DNA of 64,000 nt from the NCBI RefSeq assembly GCF_023701745.1, contig NZ_JAJOZB010000001.1, forward strand, positions 1,612,001-1,676,000, given 5' to 3'. Positions 40,972 through 51,200 of the stretch are shown piece after piece. The DNA comes from Streptomyces sp. RKAG293. Lineage in GTDB: Bacteria > Actinomycetota > Actinomycetes > Streptomycetales > Streptomycetaceae. The notes under the pieces are model-generated. The model did not search any database. It was not told the DNA's origin and saw nothing but the letters and a program-made list of their open reading frames with translations. How positions within the stretch are numbered: the first letter of the stretch is position 1; the number at the start of each line of letters is the position of its first letter. The position numbers and the translations under genes are program-made.

Positions 40972-42345
40972 TCAGGTCAGCGCGAGCAGTTCGTCGAAGC
41001 CCGCGCGGACCCCGTCCGCGAGCACCTGGATGTCGGGTACGCCGTCGAAGTCGGCGTTGATGCCGAAGGTGATCTGGCCGAGGTAGGAGAAGATCCCGAC
41101 GCTGATCCGCATGGTGCTGGCGATCGGCACGTACGGGTAGATCTCGGCCAGCCGCCGGCCCAGCATGTACAGCGGCACCCGCGGGCCCGGCACGTTGGTG
41201 GTGACGGTCTGCAGGAACTGCTGCGGGAAGCGCATGGCGGTGCGCGAGCCCAGCGCGAGCAGGGTGGGCGCCGCGAAGTTCGCCATACCGGTGATCGCGT
41301 CGGCGCCCGCCGCCTGGCGGCTGCTCTTGAGGTCGTCCATCTGCTCGCGCACCGCGGCGAGCCGCGCCTGCGGATCCGGCTCGCTGACCGGCAGGTTCAG
41401 CAGGACGGCGCTCACCCGGTTGTCCAGCTTGTTGCGCTGGTCCCGCGAGCGTACGGAGACCGGCACCATCGTGCGGACCACCATGCCCTCGGACAGCTCA
41501 CCGCGGCTCTCCAGCAGATCGCGGAAGCCGCGGGTGATCGCGGCGAGGATGACGTCGTTGACCGTTCCGCCGGTCACCTTGCGGATCTCCTTGGTCTCCG
41601 TCAGGTCCGCCTTCGCCCACACCCAGCGGCGGTGCGGGCCGAGGGAGCCGTTGAGGGAGCCGGCCGCGCGGGTGGTGAGCCGGCGGGCGGTGTCCGGCAG
41701 GCTGCCGGCCAGGGCGCGGCCGATGCCGAGCAGTTCGGAGCCGCTGCGCAGCCGCCGGGCGAGGGCGGGCACGGCGGCCAGATGTCCCAGCGGGGTCAGC
41801 ACCGCGTCGCGCACGCCGTCGGCGACGAGGTCGAACGTGGACGGGTTCGGCTCCGGTGTCCAGGGCCGGGGTTCGGACAGTTCGCTGTCCTTACGCCAGT
41901 CCAGCACCAGCTGCATCATGTCGGTACCGGCTATGCCGTCGATCATGCAGTGGTGCACCTTGGAGATGAGCGCCCAGCGGCCGCCCTCCAGCCCTTCCAC
42001 GAGCCACATCTCCCACAGCGGCTTCGTGAGGTCCAGGCGCTGGGCGAAGAGCCGTCCGGCGAGGTTGCGCAGCTGGTCGTCGCCGCCCGGTGCGGGCACC
42101 GCGGTGTGGCGTACGTGGTACAGGATCTGGAAGTGCTCGTCGTCGACCCAGACGGGACGGCCCAGATGCAGCGGCAGGCTCTTGACCCGCTGCCGGTACC
42201 GGGGCACGTCGGGGAGCTTGGACACCAGAAGTCTGATGACATCGCCGTACGACGGCACCGGCCCCTCGAACACCAGGACCGATCCCACGTGCATCGGCAC
42301 GTTCTCGTCCTCGATGAAGTAGAAGCCCGCATCCAAGGCGCTCAT
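40972..42345 (-). CDS. WS/DGAT-type wax ester synthase / diacylglycerol acyltransferase
   Basis: 457 aa from the ATG at 42345 (MSALDAGFYFIED is the conserved family N-terminus). Active site HHCMIDG at 131-137 fits the HHxxxDG motif. The later segment VNDVILAAITRGFRDLLESR and the C-terminal NVPGPRVPLYMLGR fit WS/DGAT proteins, which transfer acyl-CoA to diacylglycerol or fatty alcohols for storage-lipid synthesis. It is divergent from the M4 protease gene. The start at 42378 is less likely because it extends past the conserved N-terminus. Confidence 0.93.
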   Translation of the reverse strand: MSALDAGFYFIEDENVPMHVGSVLVFEGPVPSYGDVIRLLVSKLPDVPRYRQRVKSLPLHLGRPVWVDDEHFQILYHVRHTAVPAPGGDDQLRNLAGRLFAQRLDLTKPLWEMWLVEGLEGGRWALISKVHHCMIDGIAGTDMMQLVLDWRKDSELSEPRPWTPEPNPSTFDLVADGVRDAVLTPLGHLAAVPALARRLRSGSELLGIGRALAGSLPDTARRLTTRAAGSLNGSLGPHRRWVWAKADLTETKEIRKVTGGTVNDVILAAITRGFRDLLESRGELSEGMVVRTMVPVSVRSRDQRNKLDNRVSAVLLNLPVSEPDPQARLAAVREQMDDLKSSRQAAGADAITGMANFAAPTLLALGSRTAMRFPQQFLQTVTTNVPGPRVPLYMLGRRLAEIYPYVPIASTMRISVGIFSYLGQITFGINADFDGVPDIQVLADGVRAGFDELLALT

Positions 42346-42579
42346 CCGGTCCACGGACGCAACCGTAGAGGGGAGCACCGGCCGCGTCCAGGGCGCCTGG
42401 GGTCGGATACCGGCCGCCGGCCGAACGTATCCGGCCTCCTGACCGGCGAAGGCGCGCCAATTCTTGACGGGCCCCTGCCAAGAATCGTGTCCGTACCGTC
42501 ATGCTTCGTCCCGGCGCCCACCCGGCGCCCCAAGAGCGAGGCGCCACCGCGCCCGCGCCGGCGACAGGAAGGCAGTCAG

Positions 42580-43719
42580 ATGCGACGGAGACTCACCGCC
42601 GGGGCCGCTCTCGCGGCCGCGGCGCTGCTGGCGTCGGTCATGGGCGCGGGCACCGGAACGGCCGCGGCCGACTCCCCCGCCCTCGGTACGGGCTACGGGG
42701 TGCACGACGGCCAGGTCCCGCTGACCACCACGAAGACGACCTCGGCCTATCTGCTCCAGGACCCGACACGTGGCAACACCGTCACCGTCGACGGCCGTAC
42801 CAACACCATCCTCACCGACGCGGACAACATCTGGGGCAACGGCCTGCCGGCCAATCTCCAGTCCGCGGGCGTCGACGCCCAGTTCGCCGCCGTCTCCGTG
42901 TGGGACTACTTCAAGTACTCGTTCAACCGGCTCGGGGTCAGGAACGACGGCAAGGGCGTCCGCAGCGTCGTCCACTACGGCAACCACTACACCAACGTCT
43001 TCTGGAGCGACGCCTGCGGCTGCATCAACTACGGCGACGGCTCGGACAACGCCCATCCGCTGACCACCATCGACATCGGCGCGCACGAGATCACCCACGG
43101 CATCACCTCCGCCACCGCCGGGCTCACCTACACCGGCGAGGCGGGCGCGCTCAACGAGAGCACCTCCGACATCTTCGCCACCATGGTGGAGTTCTCCGCG
43201 AACATCCCCGCCGACGTGCCGGACTACCTCATCGGCGAGAAGGCGAACCTCAACGGGAACGGCACCCCGCTGCGCTACATGGACCGGCCGTCCCGGGACG
43301 GGGTCTCACCCGACTACTGGTCGACGTCGGTCCCGAACCTCGACCCGCACGTGGCGTCGGGGATCGGCAACCACTTCTTCTTCCTGCTCGCCGAGGGCAG
43401 CGGCCCGCGGGTCATCAACGGGATCTCCTACAACAGCCCGACCGTCAACGGCTCGGTGCTGACCGGGATCGGGCAGAACACCGCGGCGGCGATCTGGTAT
43501 CGGGCGCTGACCGTGTACATGACCTCCACCACCAACTACCACGCGGCGCGGACCGCGACCCTCGCCGCGGCGCGCGACCTGTACGGGGCGGCCAGCAGCC
43601 AGTACGCGGCGGTCGGCGCCGCGTGGACCGCCGTCAACGTGGTCGGCCGCGCCGTGCCGTCGCCCGCTCACGGCGGCACGGCGCGGACCGGCCACGCCGG
43701 CGAGGTCAGGACCGGCTGA
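42580..43719 (+). CDS. Secreted M4 (thermolysin-family) metalloprotease without the usual propeptide
   Basis: 379 aa from the ATG at 42580 (AGGAAGG upstream). A signal peptide (AALAAAALLASVMGAGTGTAAA) is followed almost directly by the mature-type thermolysin domain (YGVHDGQVPLTT, SAYLLQDPTRGNTVTVDG). Zinc site: H169-E170-x-x-H173 in GAHEITHGIT with E193 in LNESTSDIFA. A C-terminal histidine lies in GIGNHFFFLLAEG. Typical secreted M4 enzymes carry an FTP/PepSY prodomain of about 200 aa, absent here. The last 14 bp overlap the convergent GH3 gene. Confidence 0.9.
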   Translation: MRRRLTAGAALAAAALLASVMGAGTGTAAADSPALGTGYGVHDGQVPLTTTKTTSAYLLQDPTRGNTVTVDGRTNTILTDADNIWGNGLPANLQSAGVDAQFAAVSVWDYFKYSFNRLGVRNDGKGVRSVVHYGNHYTNVFWSDACGCINYGDGSDNAHPLTTIDIGAHEITHGITSATAGLTYTGEAGALNESTSDIFATMVEFSANIPADVPDYLIGEKANLNGNGTPLRYMDRPSRDGVSPDYWSTSVPNLDPHVASGIGNHFFFLLAEGSGPRVINGISYNSPTVNGSVLTGIGQNTAAAIWYRALTVYMTSTTNYHAARTATLAAARDLYGAASSQYAAVGAAWTAVNVVGRAVPSPAHGGTARTGHAGEVRTG

Positions 43720-46642
43720 CGGTCCACACGAAGCCGGCCGTGTCGGTCGCCCCGGTGGCGCCGGTCGCGGTGACGGCGACGGTGCTGGTGCCCGGGGCCG
43801 TCGCGGTCCCGGAGATCACCCCGGCCGGGCTGATCGACAGGCCCTCGGGCAGCCCGGTCGCGGTGAACACCGGGCCGGACCCGGTGGACCCGGCGGATCC
43901 GGTGCCGCGGGCCGCGATGGCCAGCCGCACCGGGGTTCCGGCCCGGCTGCTCATACCGTGCGGGTTGGTCACCGTGACGCTGCCCGTGCCGGTGACGGTG
44001 CTGGTCACCGTCCTGGCCGAGAGCGGTGTGCCGACCGTCAGGGTCCCGGTCAGCGGCAGGTTGCGGGACGAGTCGCCGACCAGGATCCGGTAGTCGCCCG
44101 GGGTGGTCGTCCAGCCGGCCGTGGTGTCCGACCAGTGCGCCAGATCGTGCGCGGTGACGGTGAACTGCACCCGCCGGCTCGCCCCCGGCTGCAGCTCGAC
44201 CCGCTGGAACCCCTTGAGCTGCCGGACCGGTTCACCCGTCGCGGCCGGAGCACCGACGTAGAGCTGGGCGATCTCCGCGCCGGCGCGGCCGCCGGTGTTG
44301 GTGACGGTCGCGGAGACCGTGGCGTTGCCGCTCGCGTCCGGTGTGCCGACCTGGAGTCCGGAGAAGGCGAACGTCGTGTACGACAGCCCGAACCCGAACG
44401 GGAAGAGGGGGGTGACGTCGCCGGCGTCGTACCACCGGTAGCCGACCTTCAGCCCCTCCGAGTACTGCACCTTCCCGTCGGTGCCCGGCCACTGGGCCGC
44501 GGTGTGCGCGGGCACGTCGGCCAGGCTCGCCGGGAAGGTGACGGGCAGCTTCCCCGACGGGTTGGTGTCGCCGAACAGCAGCCGGGCGACGGAGTTCCCG
44601 ACCTCCTGCCCGGCGTACCACTCCTCCAGCACGCCCTGCACCCGGCCCAGCCACGGCATGGTGACCGCGGAGCCGGTGTTCAGGACCACCACGGTCCTGG
44701 GGTTGGCGGCGGCGACCTGTTCCACCAGTTCGTTCTGCTCGGCCGACAGGTCGATGCCCTTCAGGTCGGCGAACTCCGCCTCCTCGTACCCCACGAAGAC
44801 GACCGCCACGTCGGAGGCACGGGCCAGGGCGACCGCGGCCGCGATGTCCGTACCGTCGTTGTACTGGACGGTGGTGCCGGTGCCCGCGACCCGGTTCTGG
44901 ATCCCGGCCAGCGGCGAGACCGTGCCGGAGCTGGTGACTACGGCACTGCCGCCGCCCACGCTGCGCACGCCCGCGCCGGCGTCGGGGCCGAGCAGCGCGA
45001 TCGAGTGCGTGGACGCCGTCGACAGCGGCAGCACCCCGGTGTTCTTCAGCAGGACGCTGCCCTGTTCGGCGACCTGACGGGCGGTCGCCTGGTGGGCGGC
45101 GGTGGTGACCAGGGCCGTGGTGGATCCGGTGTGCTTCCGGTCGAAGAGGCCGAAGGCGAACATCTGGGTGAGCAGCCGGCTCACCATGGTGTCCAGCGTT
45201 GCCTGGCTGACCTGTCCGTTGGCGACCGCCTGGGCGAGGTAGTTCGAGAAGTAGTACCCGCCGGGCATCTCCACCGTCATGCCGCTGTTCGCGGACTCCA
45301 CGGTGGAGTGCGTCGCGCCCCAGTCGCTGGTGACGAATCCGCCGAAGTCCGCCTGCTGGTAGAGGGCGGTGTTCAGCAGATACGGGTGCTGGCAGTCGTA
45401 GGTGCCGTTGACGGTGCTGTAGCCGCACATCACCGACGCCGCCGCGCCCTTGCTGACCGCGGTCTGGAACCCGGGCAGGTAGATCTCCTGCAGGGTGCGG
45501 GTGTCGACGACCGCGTTGTCCTTCGGCCCGTTGCGGTTGGTCTCCTGGTTGTAGACCGCCACATGCTTGGCCTGCGCCATGACGCCCTGGCTCTGGATGC
45601 CCTGGATGTTGGCGACGGCCATCTCGCCGGACAGGTAGGGGTCCTCGCTGTAGCTCTCGAAGGCCCGGCCCCAGCGCGGGTCGCGCACGATGTTGAGCGT
45701 CGGGCCGAGCGCCACATCGGCGCCCTTGCCCGCGAACTCGTTCCCGGCGACGGCGCCGTACTGGTGCTGCAGCGCGGTGTCCCAGCCGGCCGCGGCCGAC
45801 ACGGGCGCGGGCAGCTGGGTCACCCCGGAGAAAGCGTCGCCCACCCCGCCGGGGCCGTCGTGGAAGCCCATCGAGGGGATGCACAGGGACGGGATCGCGG
45901 CGAGGTTCCCGACGTACGGCGTGGTGTTGCCGGTGCCGTGCACCATCTGGATCTTCTGGGCCTGTGTCATCTGCGCCATGAGCCGCGTGACGCGCTCGGC
46001 CACGGGTGCGCTGGACCCCGACCAGGGGCAGCTGCCGTCGCCGCCGGTCGCCGGGCTGCTGGTGCCGCCGGGGGTGAGGACGCTGAACTCCCAGAGCGAA
46101 TAGCCCCAGGAGGTGGCGCGCTGGATGCCGGTCAGCCGTACGTAGCGGCCGGTGCCGTTCAGCGCCACCGTCTCGATGCCGCCCTGGCCCGCAGTGGTGG
46201 AGTAGACGGTGGTCCAGTCGGTGCCGTCGTCGGAGACCTGGATCCGGTACGCCCTCGCGTACGCGTTCTCCCAGGCCAGCTGGACTCCGCAGACCGGACG
46301 GCTGGAGCCGAGGTCGACCTGCAGCCACTGCGGATCGGCGGCGGCGCTGGACCAGCGGGTGCCCGCGTTGCCGTCGAACGCCGCCGCTGCCGGGGTGTCG
46401 GACCGTTCGGTCGACGAGGCGGTGGCGGGCCGGTTCAGCGCCGCTGTCGTGATCCCGCAGGGGACGGGGTCGGAGCCCGGCGCGGCCTGCGCCGCCGATC
46501 CCGCCACCGCGGGCGTCAGACTCGCCGACAGGGCCGCCACGAGCAGGACGGCGAGGTGCCGCGGGCGTCCGCGACGGGTCCGGGGACGGGTTCCGCGGCG
46601 GGTGGCGCCGCGCCGTAGGGAGAAGTGGGGAGTGCCTGGCAC
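43706..46642 (-). CDS. Secreted GH3 beta-glucosidase with N-terminal F5/8C domain
   Basis: 978 aa. A long signal peptide (arginine-rich, then HLAVLLVAALSASLTPAVAG) precedes an F5/8C domain (about 65-190) similar in sequence to those of the GH64 gene at 29640. The GH3 N-terminal barrel spans about 215-490 with nucleophile D440 in FGGFVTSDWGATHS, followed by the GH3 C-terminal domain (about 520-720), a fibronectin type III-like domain (about 770-840) and a C-terminal putative Ig-like domain (about 875-975, FTATGLPEGLSISPAGVISG). Likely releases glucose from beta-glucan oligosaccharides. It extends the beta-glucan theme of the window, but its upstream region lacks the GAGAGCGCTCTC palindrome. 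Confidence 0.93.
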   Translation of the reverse strand: MPGTPHFSLRRGATRRGTRPRTRRGRPRHLAVLLVAALSASLTPAVAGSAAQAAPGSDPVPCGITTAALNRPATASSTERSDTPAAAAFDGNAGTRWSSAAADPQWLQVDLGSSRPVCGVQLAWENAYARAYRIQVSDDGTDWTTVYSTTAGQGGIETVALNGTGRYVRLTGIQRATSWGYSLWEFSVLTPGGTSSPATGGDGSCPWSGSSAPVAERVTRLMAQMTQAQKIQMVHGTGNTTPYVGNLAAIPSLCIPSMGFHDGPGGVGDAFSGVTQLPAPVSAAAGWDTALQHQYGAVAGNEFAGKGADVALGPTLNIVRDPRWGRAFESYSEDPYLSGEMAVANIQGIQSQGVMAQAKHVAVYNQETNRNGPKDNAVVDTRTLQEIYLPGFQTAVSKGAAASVMCGYSTVNGTYDCQHPYLLNTALYQQADFGGFVTSDWGATHSTVESANSGMTVEMPGGYYFSNYLAQAVANGQVSQATLDTMVSRLLTQMFAFGLFDRKHTGSTTALVTTAAHQATARQVAEQGSVLLKNTGVLPLSTASTHSIALLGPDAGAGVRSVGGGSAVVTSSGTVSPLAGIQNRVAGTGTTVQYNDGTDIAAAVALARASDVAVVFVGYEEAEFADLKGIDLSAEQNELVEQVAAANPRTVVVLNTGSAVTMPWLGRVQGVLEEWYAGQEVGNSVARLLFGDTNPSGKLPVTFPASLADVPAHTAAQWPGTDGKVQYSEGLKVGYRWYDAGDVTPLFPFGFGLSYTTFAFSGLQVGTPDASGNATVSATVTNTGGRAGAEIAQLYVGAPAATGEPVRQLKGFQRVELQPGASRRVQFTVTAHDLAHWSDTTAGWTTTPGDYRILVGDSSRNLPLTGTLTVGTPLSARTVTSTVTGTGSVTVTNPHGMSSRAGTPVRLAIAARGTGSAGSTGSGPVFTATGLPEGLSISPAGVISGTATAPGTSTVAVTATGATGATDTAGFVWTVSRS

Positions 46643-46773
46643 GGGCGTCTCCTAGTCGCTGATCACCGCAGCTGTGAGAGGGCGAACCGGTGACGGACCT
46701 TCACTTCTCGGCCTGCAAAGCCCCGATGATGATAGGAATTGACCGATTTAGCCCATATTGCGACGCCGAGCCT

Positions 46774-46786
46774 ATACAGCTTGTAT
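46774..46786. promoter_or_regulatory. Candidate operator ATACA-GCT-TGTAT upstream of the GH3 gene
   Basis: A short palindrome with a 3-nt centre in a relatively AT-rich stretch (about 46720-46795), 132 bp upstream of the GH3 start codon. The form resembles GntR-type sites. The rest of the 240-bp gap (46643-46882) shows no gene. Confidence 0.35.
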
Positions 46787-46882
46787 GACATATCCCGGCA
46801 TCCGGGGCTGTTCCGGGTGTGTCGGCAGGCCGGCACACCGTCGTGGTGCGGGCTGCCGGGTGTCGGGGGGTGCCGAGTGCGC

Positions 46883-48247
46883 TCAGTCGCCGGCCCGCGG
46901 CAGCGCCGGGAGCCGGGGCTCGCGCAGCCACGCGGTGAACAGGGCGTCCAGCGGGCGCGGGGTGTACTCCTGCGCGAGGGCGGTGAACTGCTCGGTGGTG
47001 ACGGTGCGGTGGCGGTGCTGCGACGTCCAGGTGCGCAGCAGCGCGAAGAACGCGGTGTCGCCCATGGTCGTCCGCAGTGCGTGCAGCGTGAGCGCGCCGC
47101 GCTTGTAGAGCCGGTCGTCGAACATCCGCCGTACGCCCGGGTCGGCGAGCCGCAGATCCTGCGGCAGTCCGGCGAGCCGGGTGTGCGCGCGGGTGGCCAG
47201 CACGCTGGCGGGGGCGCCGCCCGCGGCCTCCGACCACAGCCATTCGGCGTAGCAGGCGAAGCCCTCGTTCAGCCAGATGTGACGCCAGTCGGCGAGGGTG
47301 AGGCTGTTGCCGAACCACTGGTGGGCCAGCTCATGGGCCACCAGGCGCTCGAAGCCGCGCCGGCCGTCGACGTGGTTGGCGCCGAAGACCGACAGGGCCT
47401 GCGCCTCGACCGGCACCTCCAGCTCCTCGTCGACCACGACCACCGCGTAGTCGTCGAAGGGGTACGGCCCGAAGAGGTCCTGGAACAGCTCCATCATCTC
47501 CGGCTGGCGGCCGAAGTCGTGGGCGAACGGGGCGAGCAGGGCGACCGGGACGGCCGCGGGCTGCGCGATCGGGCCGCCGAGGTGCTCCACCAGCTCGTAG
47601 GGGCCGATCTGGACGCTGGCGAGATAGCTGGCCATCGGCGCCCGCTGCTCGTAGACCCAGGTCGTGGTGGAACCGCCGATGGTGCACGACTCCAGGGTGC
47701 CGTTGGCGAGCACCGTGCACACCGTCGGCGCCGTCACCGTGATGCGGTAGACGGCCTTGTCCGACGGGTGGTCGTTGCAGGGGAACCAGGAGGGCGCGCC
47801 GATCGGCTGGGCGGCCACCAGCGCGCCGTACTCCAGCGGCTCCCAGCCCAGGTCGCCCCAGTAGCGGCTGCGGATCGGCCGCGGGGTGCCGACGTAGCGC
47901 ACCTCGACGGTGAAGGGCGTGCCTGCGGGCAGTTCACGGGCGGGGCGCACCCGCAGCTTCCCGGCGCGGTGGGTGTAGCGGGCGGGCCGCTTGCCGTCCA
48001 CCAGGACCCGGTCGATCCGGAACGCTCCGAGGTCGAGGCTGAACTCGGAGAGCGCGTGCTCGGTGACCGCGGAGATCCGGGCCCGGCCGGACAGCCGGTC
48101 GGCGCTCGGCCGGAAGTCCAGCTCCAGGTCGTAGCGCACCGTGCGGTAGCCGCCGTTGCCGTGCTCGGGCAGGTACGAATCGGTGGAGACGGCCGCCCCG
48201 GGCCTGGCCGGGGCGGCCGCACGGCCGCCCCCCGGTGCCTTGTTCAC
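46883..48247 (-). CDS. M1-family zinc aminopeptidase coupled to the Pls-like NRPS (Pld-like)
   Basis: About 454 aa from the GTG at 48247, overlapping the NRPS stop by one base (TAGTG). It has an N-terminal beta domain (35-230) and a gluzincin domain with HELAHQWFGN (H305, E306, H309) and E328 in WLNEGFACYAEW. The usual GAMEN exopeptidase motif is replaced by VPVEAQALSV, keeping the glutamate. No signal peptide. It is shorter than PepN (about 860 aa), lacking the C-terminal helical domains. From memory, epsilon-poly-lysine producers carry an M1 aminopeptidase degrading enzyme beside pls; by position this gene is a candidate for that role, trimming or detoxifying the NRPS product. A general peptidase role is the alternative. 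Confidence 0.9.
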   Translation of the reverse strand: MNKAPGGGRAAAPARPGAAVSTDSYLPEHGNGGYRTVRYDLELDFRPSADRLSGRARISAVTEHALSEFSLDLGAFRIDRVLVDGKRPARYTHRAGKLRVRPARELPAGTPFTVEVRYVGTPRPIRSRYWGDLGWEPLEYGALVAAQPIGAPSWFPCNDHPSDKAVYRITVTAPTVCTVLANGTLESCTIGGSTTTWVYEQRAPMASYLASVQIGPYELVEHLGGPIAQPAAVPVALLAPFAHDFGRQPEMMELFQDLFGPYPFDDYAVVVVDEELEVPVEAQALSVFGANHVDGRRGFERLVAHELAHQWFGNSLTLADWRHIWLNEGFACYAEWLWSEAAGGAPASVLATRAHTRLAGLPQDLRLADPGVRRMFDDRLYKRGALTLHALRTTMGDTAFFALLRTWTSQHRHRTVTTEQFTALAQEYTPRPLDALFTAWLREPRLPALPRAGD

Positions 48248-51200
48248 TAACTGCGGGTCCCCTCTGCGTGCCGGTCGGTGTGCCAGGCGGCGATCGGGTT
48301 GCCGAGCCAGCGGGTGCCCTCGGGCACCGATTCGCCGCGCATGACGAGCGACGCGGGACCGATGGTGGTGCGCGGCCCGACGGTCGCGCCGGGGAGCACG
48401 ATGCCATGCGGACCCAGGGTTGAACCATCCCCCAGCGTGACCGTGTCCATGCGCATGATCCGGTCGTGGAACAGATGGGTCTGCACCACGCAGCCCCGGT
48501 TGACGGTGGCCCCGGCGCCGACCCGCACGAGGTCGGCCTCCGGCAGCCAGTACGTCTCGCACCAGGCGCCGCGTCCGATCCGCGCGCCGAGCGTGCGCAG
48601 CCACAGGTTCATCAGCGGGGTGCCGGGGACCGATCCCACCAGCCACGGCACGGCGAGCACCTCGACGAAGGTGTCCGCGAGCTCGTTGCGCCACACGAAC
48701 GAGCTCCACAGCGGATGCTCGACCGTCCGGAACCTGCCGACCAGCAGCCACTTGGCCGCGGCGGCGACCACGCACGCCAGCAGACCCGCGGCCGCCATCA
48801 GCAGACCGCCGCACAGGGCGGCGGCGGCGAGTCCCGCCGTGCTCACCAGGGCCTCGAACGCGCCCACGAACAGGACCGCGAGGGCGACGGTGCACATGAC
48901 CGGGACGACTCGGCACACCTCGACGGCGGCGCGCGCCACCATCAGGGCGCGGGGCGGGTCGTAGGTGCGGCTCTGGTCGCCGGCCTCGGCGGCCCGGGGC
49001 AGCTTCATCGGCGGCATGCCCAGCCAGGAGCTGCCCGCCTTGGCGCCCTTCGGCGTCGAGGACAGGACACCGACCAGGCCGTTCTTCGGTACCGAGCGGC
49101 CGGGCGCGGTCATCCCGGAGTTGCCCAGGAACGCCCGCTTGCCGACCCGGGCGGCGGCGATGCGCATCCACCCGCCGCCCAGCTCGTAGGTGGCGACCAT
49201 CGTGTCGTCGGCGAGGAACGCGCCGTCGCCGACCGTGGTCATCGCGGGCAGCGCCAGGACGGTCGACGCCTCGACGCGCCGCCCGACCTTCATGCCCAGG
49301 GCGCGCAGCCACACCGGGGTGAAGAGGCTCGCGTACAGCGGGAAGAGCACGACGCGGGCGGTGTTCATCAGCCGCTCGGTGGCCCAGGCCCGCCAGGCGA
49401 CGCCGCTGTGCACGGCGTGATATCCCTCGCGCAGTCCGGTGCCCAGCGCCCTGACCAGGACCAGGACGAGCAGCGCGTAGGTGGCCAGCGAGACGACCGT
49501 GGCGAGCGGTACGGCGATCAGCGCGGCGGCGAGCACGTCGCCGGGCGCGGACTCGCCGCGGACGAAGAGCAGCAGCGTCAGCAGTCCTGGCAGCGCCGCG
49601 AGCGCGGGCAGCAGGCCCAGCGCGGTGGAGGTGAGGCCGTAGACCAGGGACCACCCACGGGTGCGCGGCGGGCGGCTGCCCGGCCAGCGGTGGGCGGCCT
49701 TGCCGGAGCGGGCCGCGGGAACGCCCGACCAGCGCTGGCCGGCCGGTACCGCCCCGGTCACTCCGGAGCCCGGCGCGATCTCGGCGCGCTTGCCGACGCG
49801 GGCACCGGGGAACAGGGTGCTGCGCGCGCCGACCGTGGCCGCCGCGCCGATCCGGATCTTGCCGATGTGCAGCAGGTCGCCGTCGAGCCAGTGGCCGGAC
49901 AGGTCCACCTCGGGTTCGACGGCGCAGCCCTTGCCGAGCCGCAGCATCCCGGTGACGGGCGGCAGCGAGTGCAGATCGGCGTCCGCGCCGATCCGCGCGC
50001 CGAGCGCCCGGGCGTAGTGGGTGATCCAGGTGCCGGTCAGCCGGTTGGCGCCGACGCGCTCGGCGAGGCGTTCCGCGGTCCACAGCCGCAGGTGGACGCT
50101 GCCGCCGCGCGGATAGGTACCGGGCCGGACCCCGCGCAGCAGCAGCCGCGCGCCGCCGGCCGCGACGGCGACCCGGCCGGCCGAGCTGACGCACAGCAGC
50201 CAGCCCAGCGCCACCCACCACCAGGACACGGCGGGCGCCCACGGGAAGTCCCCGTACCGGGCGAGCACGTTGTTCAGGGCGGCGACGCCCACGGCCCAGC
50301 GCAGCCCCGAGATCGTCAGCAGCGGGACCATCAGCGCCAGTTGTACGGCGCCGGCGCGCCGCGGGGTGGGCCGTACGGTCCGCACGGCGCTCTCGCGGGC
50401 GTCCGACGCCTCCAGGACGCGGGCCAGCGCGCCCAGCGACGGGTTCTGGTAGATGTCGCTGACGGAGACGTTGGGGAAGCGCGCACGGATGAGGGCGACC
50501 AGGCGGGCGGCCCCGAGGCTGCTGCCGCCGATCGCGAAGAACTCGGCGTCGGCGGTGCCGACGGAGGTGCCGAGGATCTCAGCCCACTGTTCCGCGAGCC
50601 ACCCCTCGGTGCCTTCCAGCGGGCTCTCCTGCCCGGAGGTGTCCACGGAGGGCAGCGGCCAGGGCAGCGCGGCCCGGTCGACCTTGCCGGAGGTCCGGGT
50701 GGGCAGCGTGTCGACCACCGCGATGAGCGGCACGAGCGAGGCGGGCAGCGCCTCGCGCAGCCGGCGCAGCGCGTCGACGGGGTCGAACACACCACTGACG
50801 ACGCCCACTTCGGCCTCGTCGGTCCGGGCCTCGTCGGTCCGGGCTTCGTCGGTCCGGGCTTCGTCGGTCCGGGCTTCAGCCGCCTGGGCCTGGTCGGCCC
50901 GCGCTTCGCCGTCGGGGGTCTCGTCGCCGGCCGGGGTGTCGGCGGCCGTGTCCTGTGCCGCGCTCACCACATAGCCGACGAGGATCTGGTTGCCGCCCCG
51001 GGTGGTGCGGACGGCGGCCGCGGCACCCGCGACGTTCGGCAGCGCCTGCAGCGCCGCGTCGACCTCGCCGAGTTCGATCCGGCGGCCGCCCAGTTTGATC
51101 TGCTCGTCCGCCCTGCCGACGAACAACAGCCCTTCGGCGTCGGCACGGACCAGGTCACCGCTGCGGTAGGCGCGCTCCCAGCCCAGCGAGGGCAGCGGCG

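Noticed and set aside
46883-50242. 1119-aa minus-strand frame
   Set aside because: It is the M1 peptidase frame reading through into the wrong frame of the NRPS gene; only the C-terminal 454 aa have protein character.
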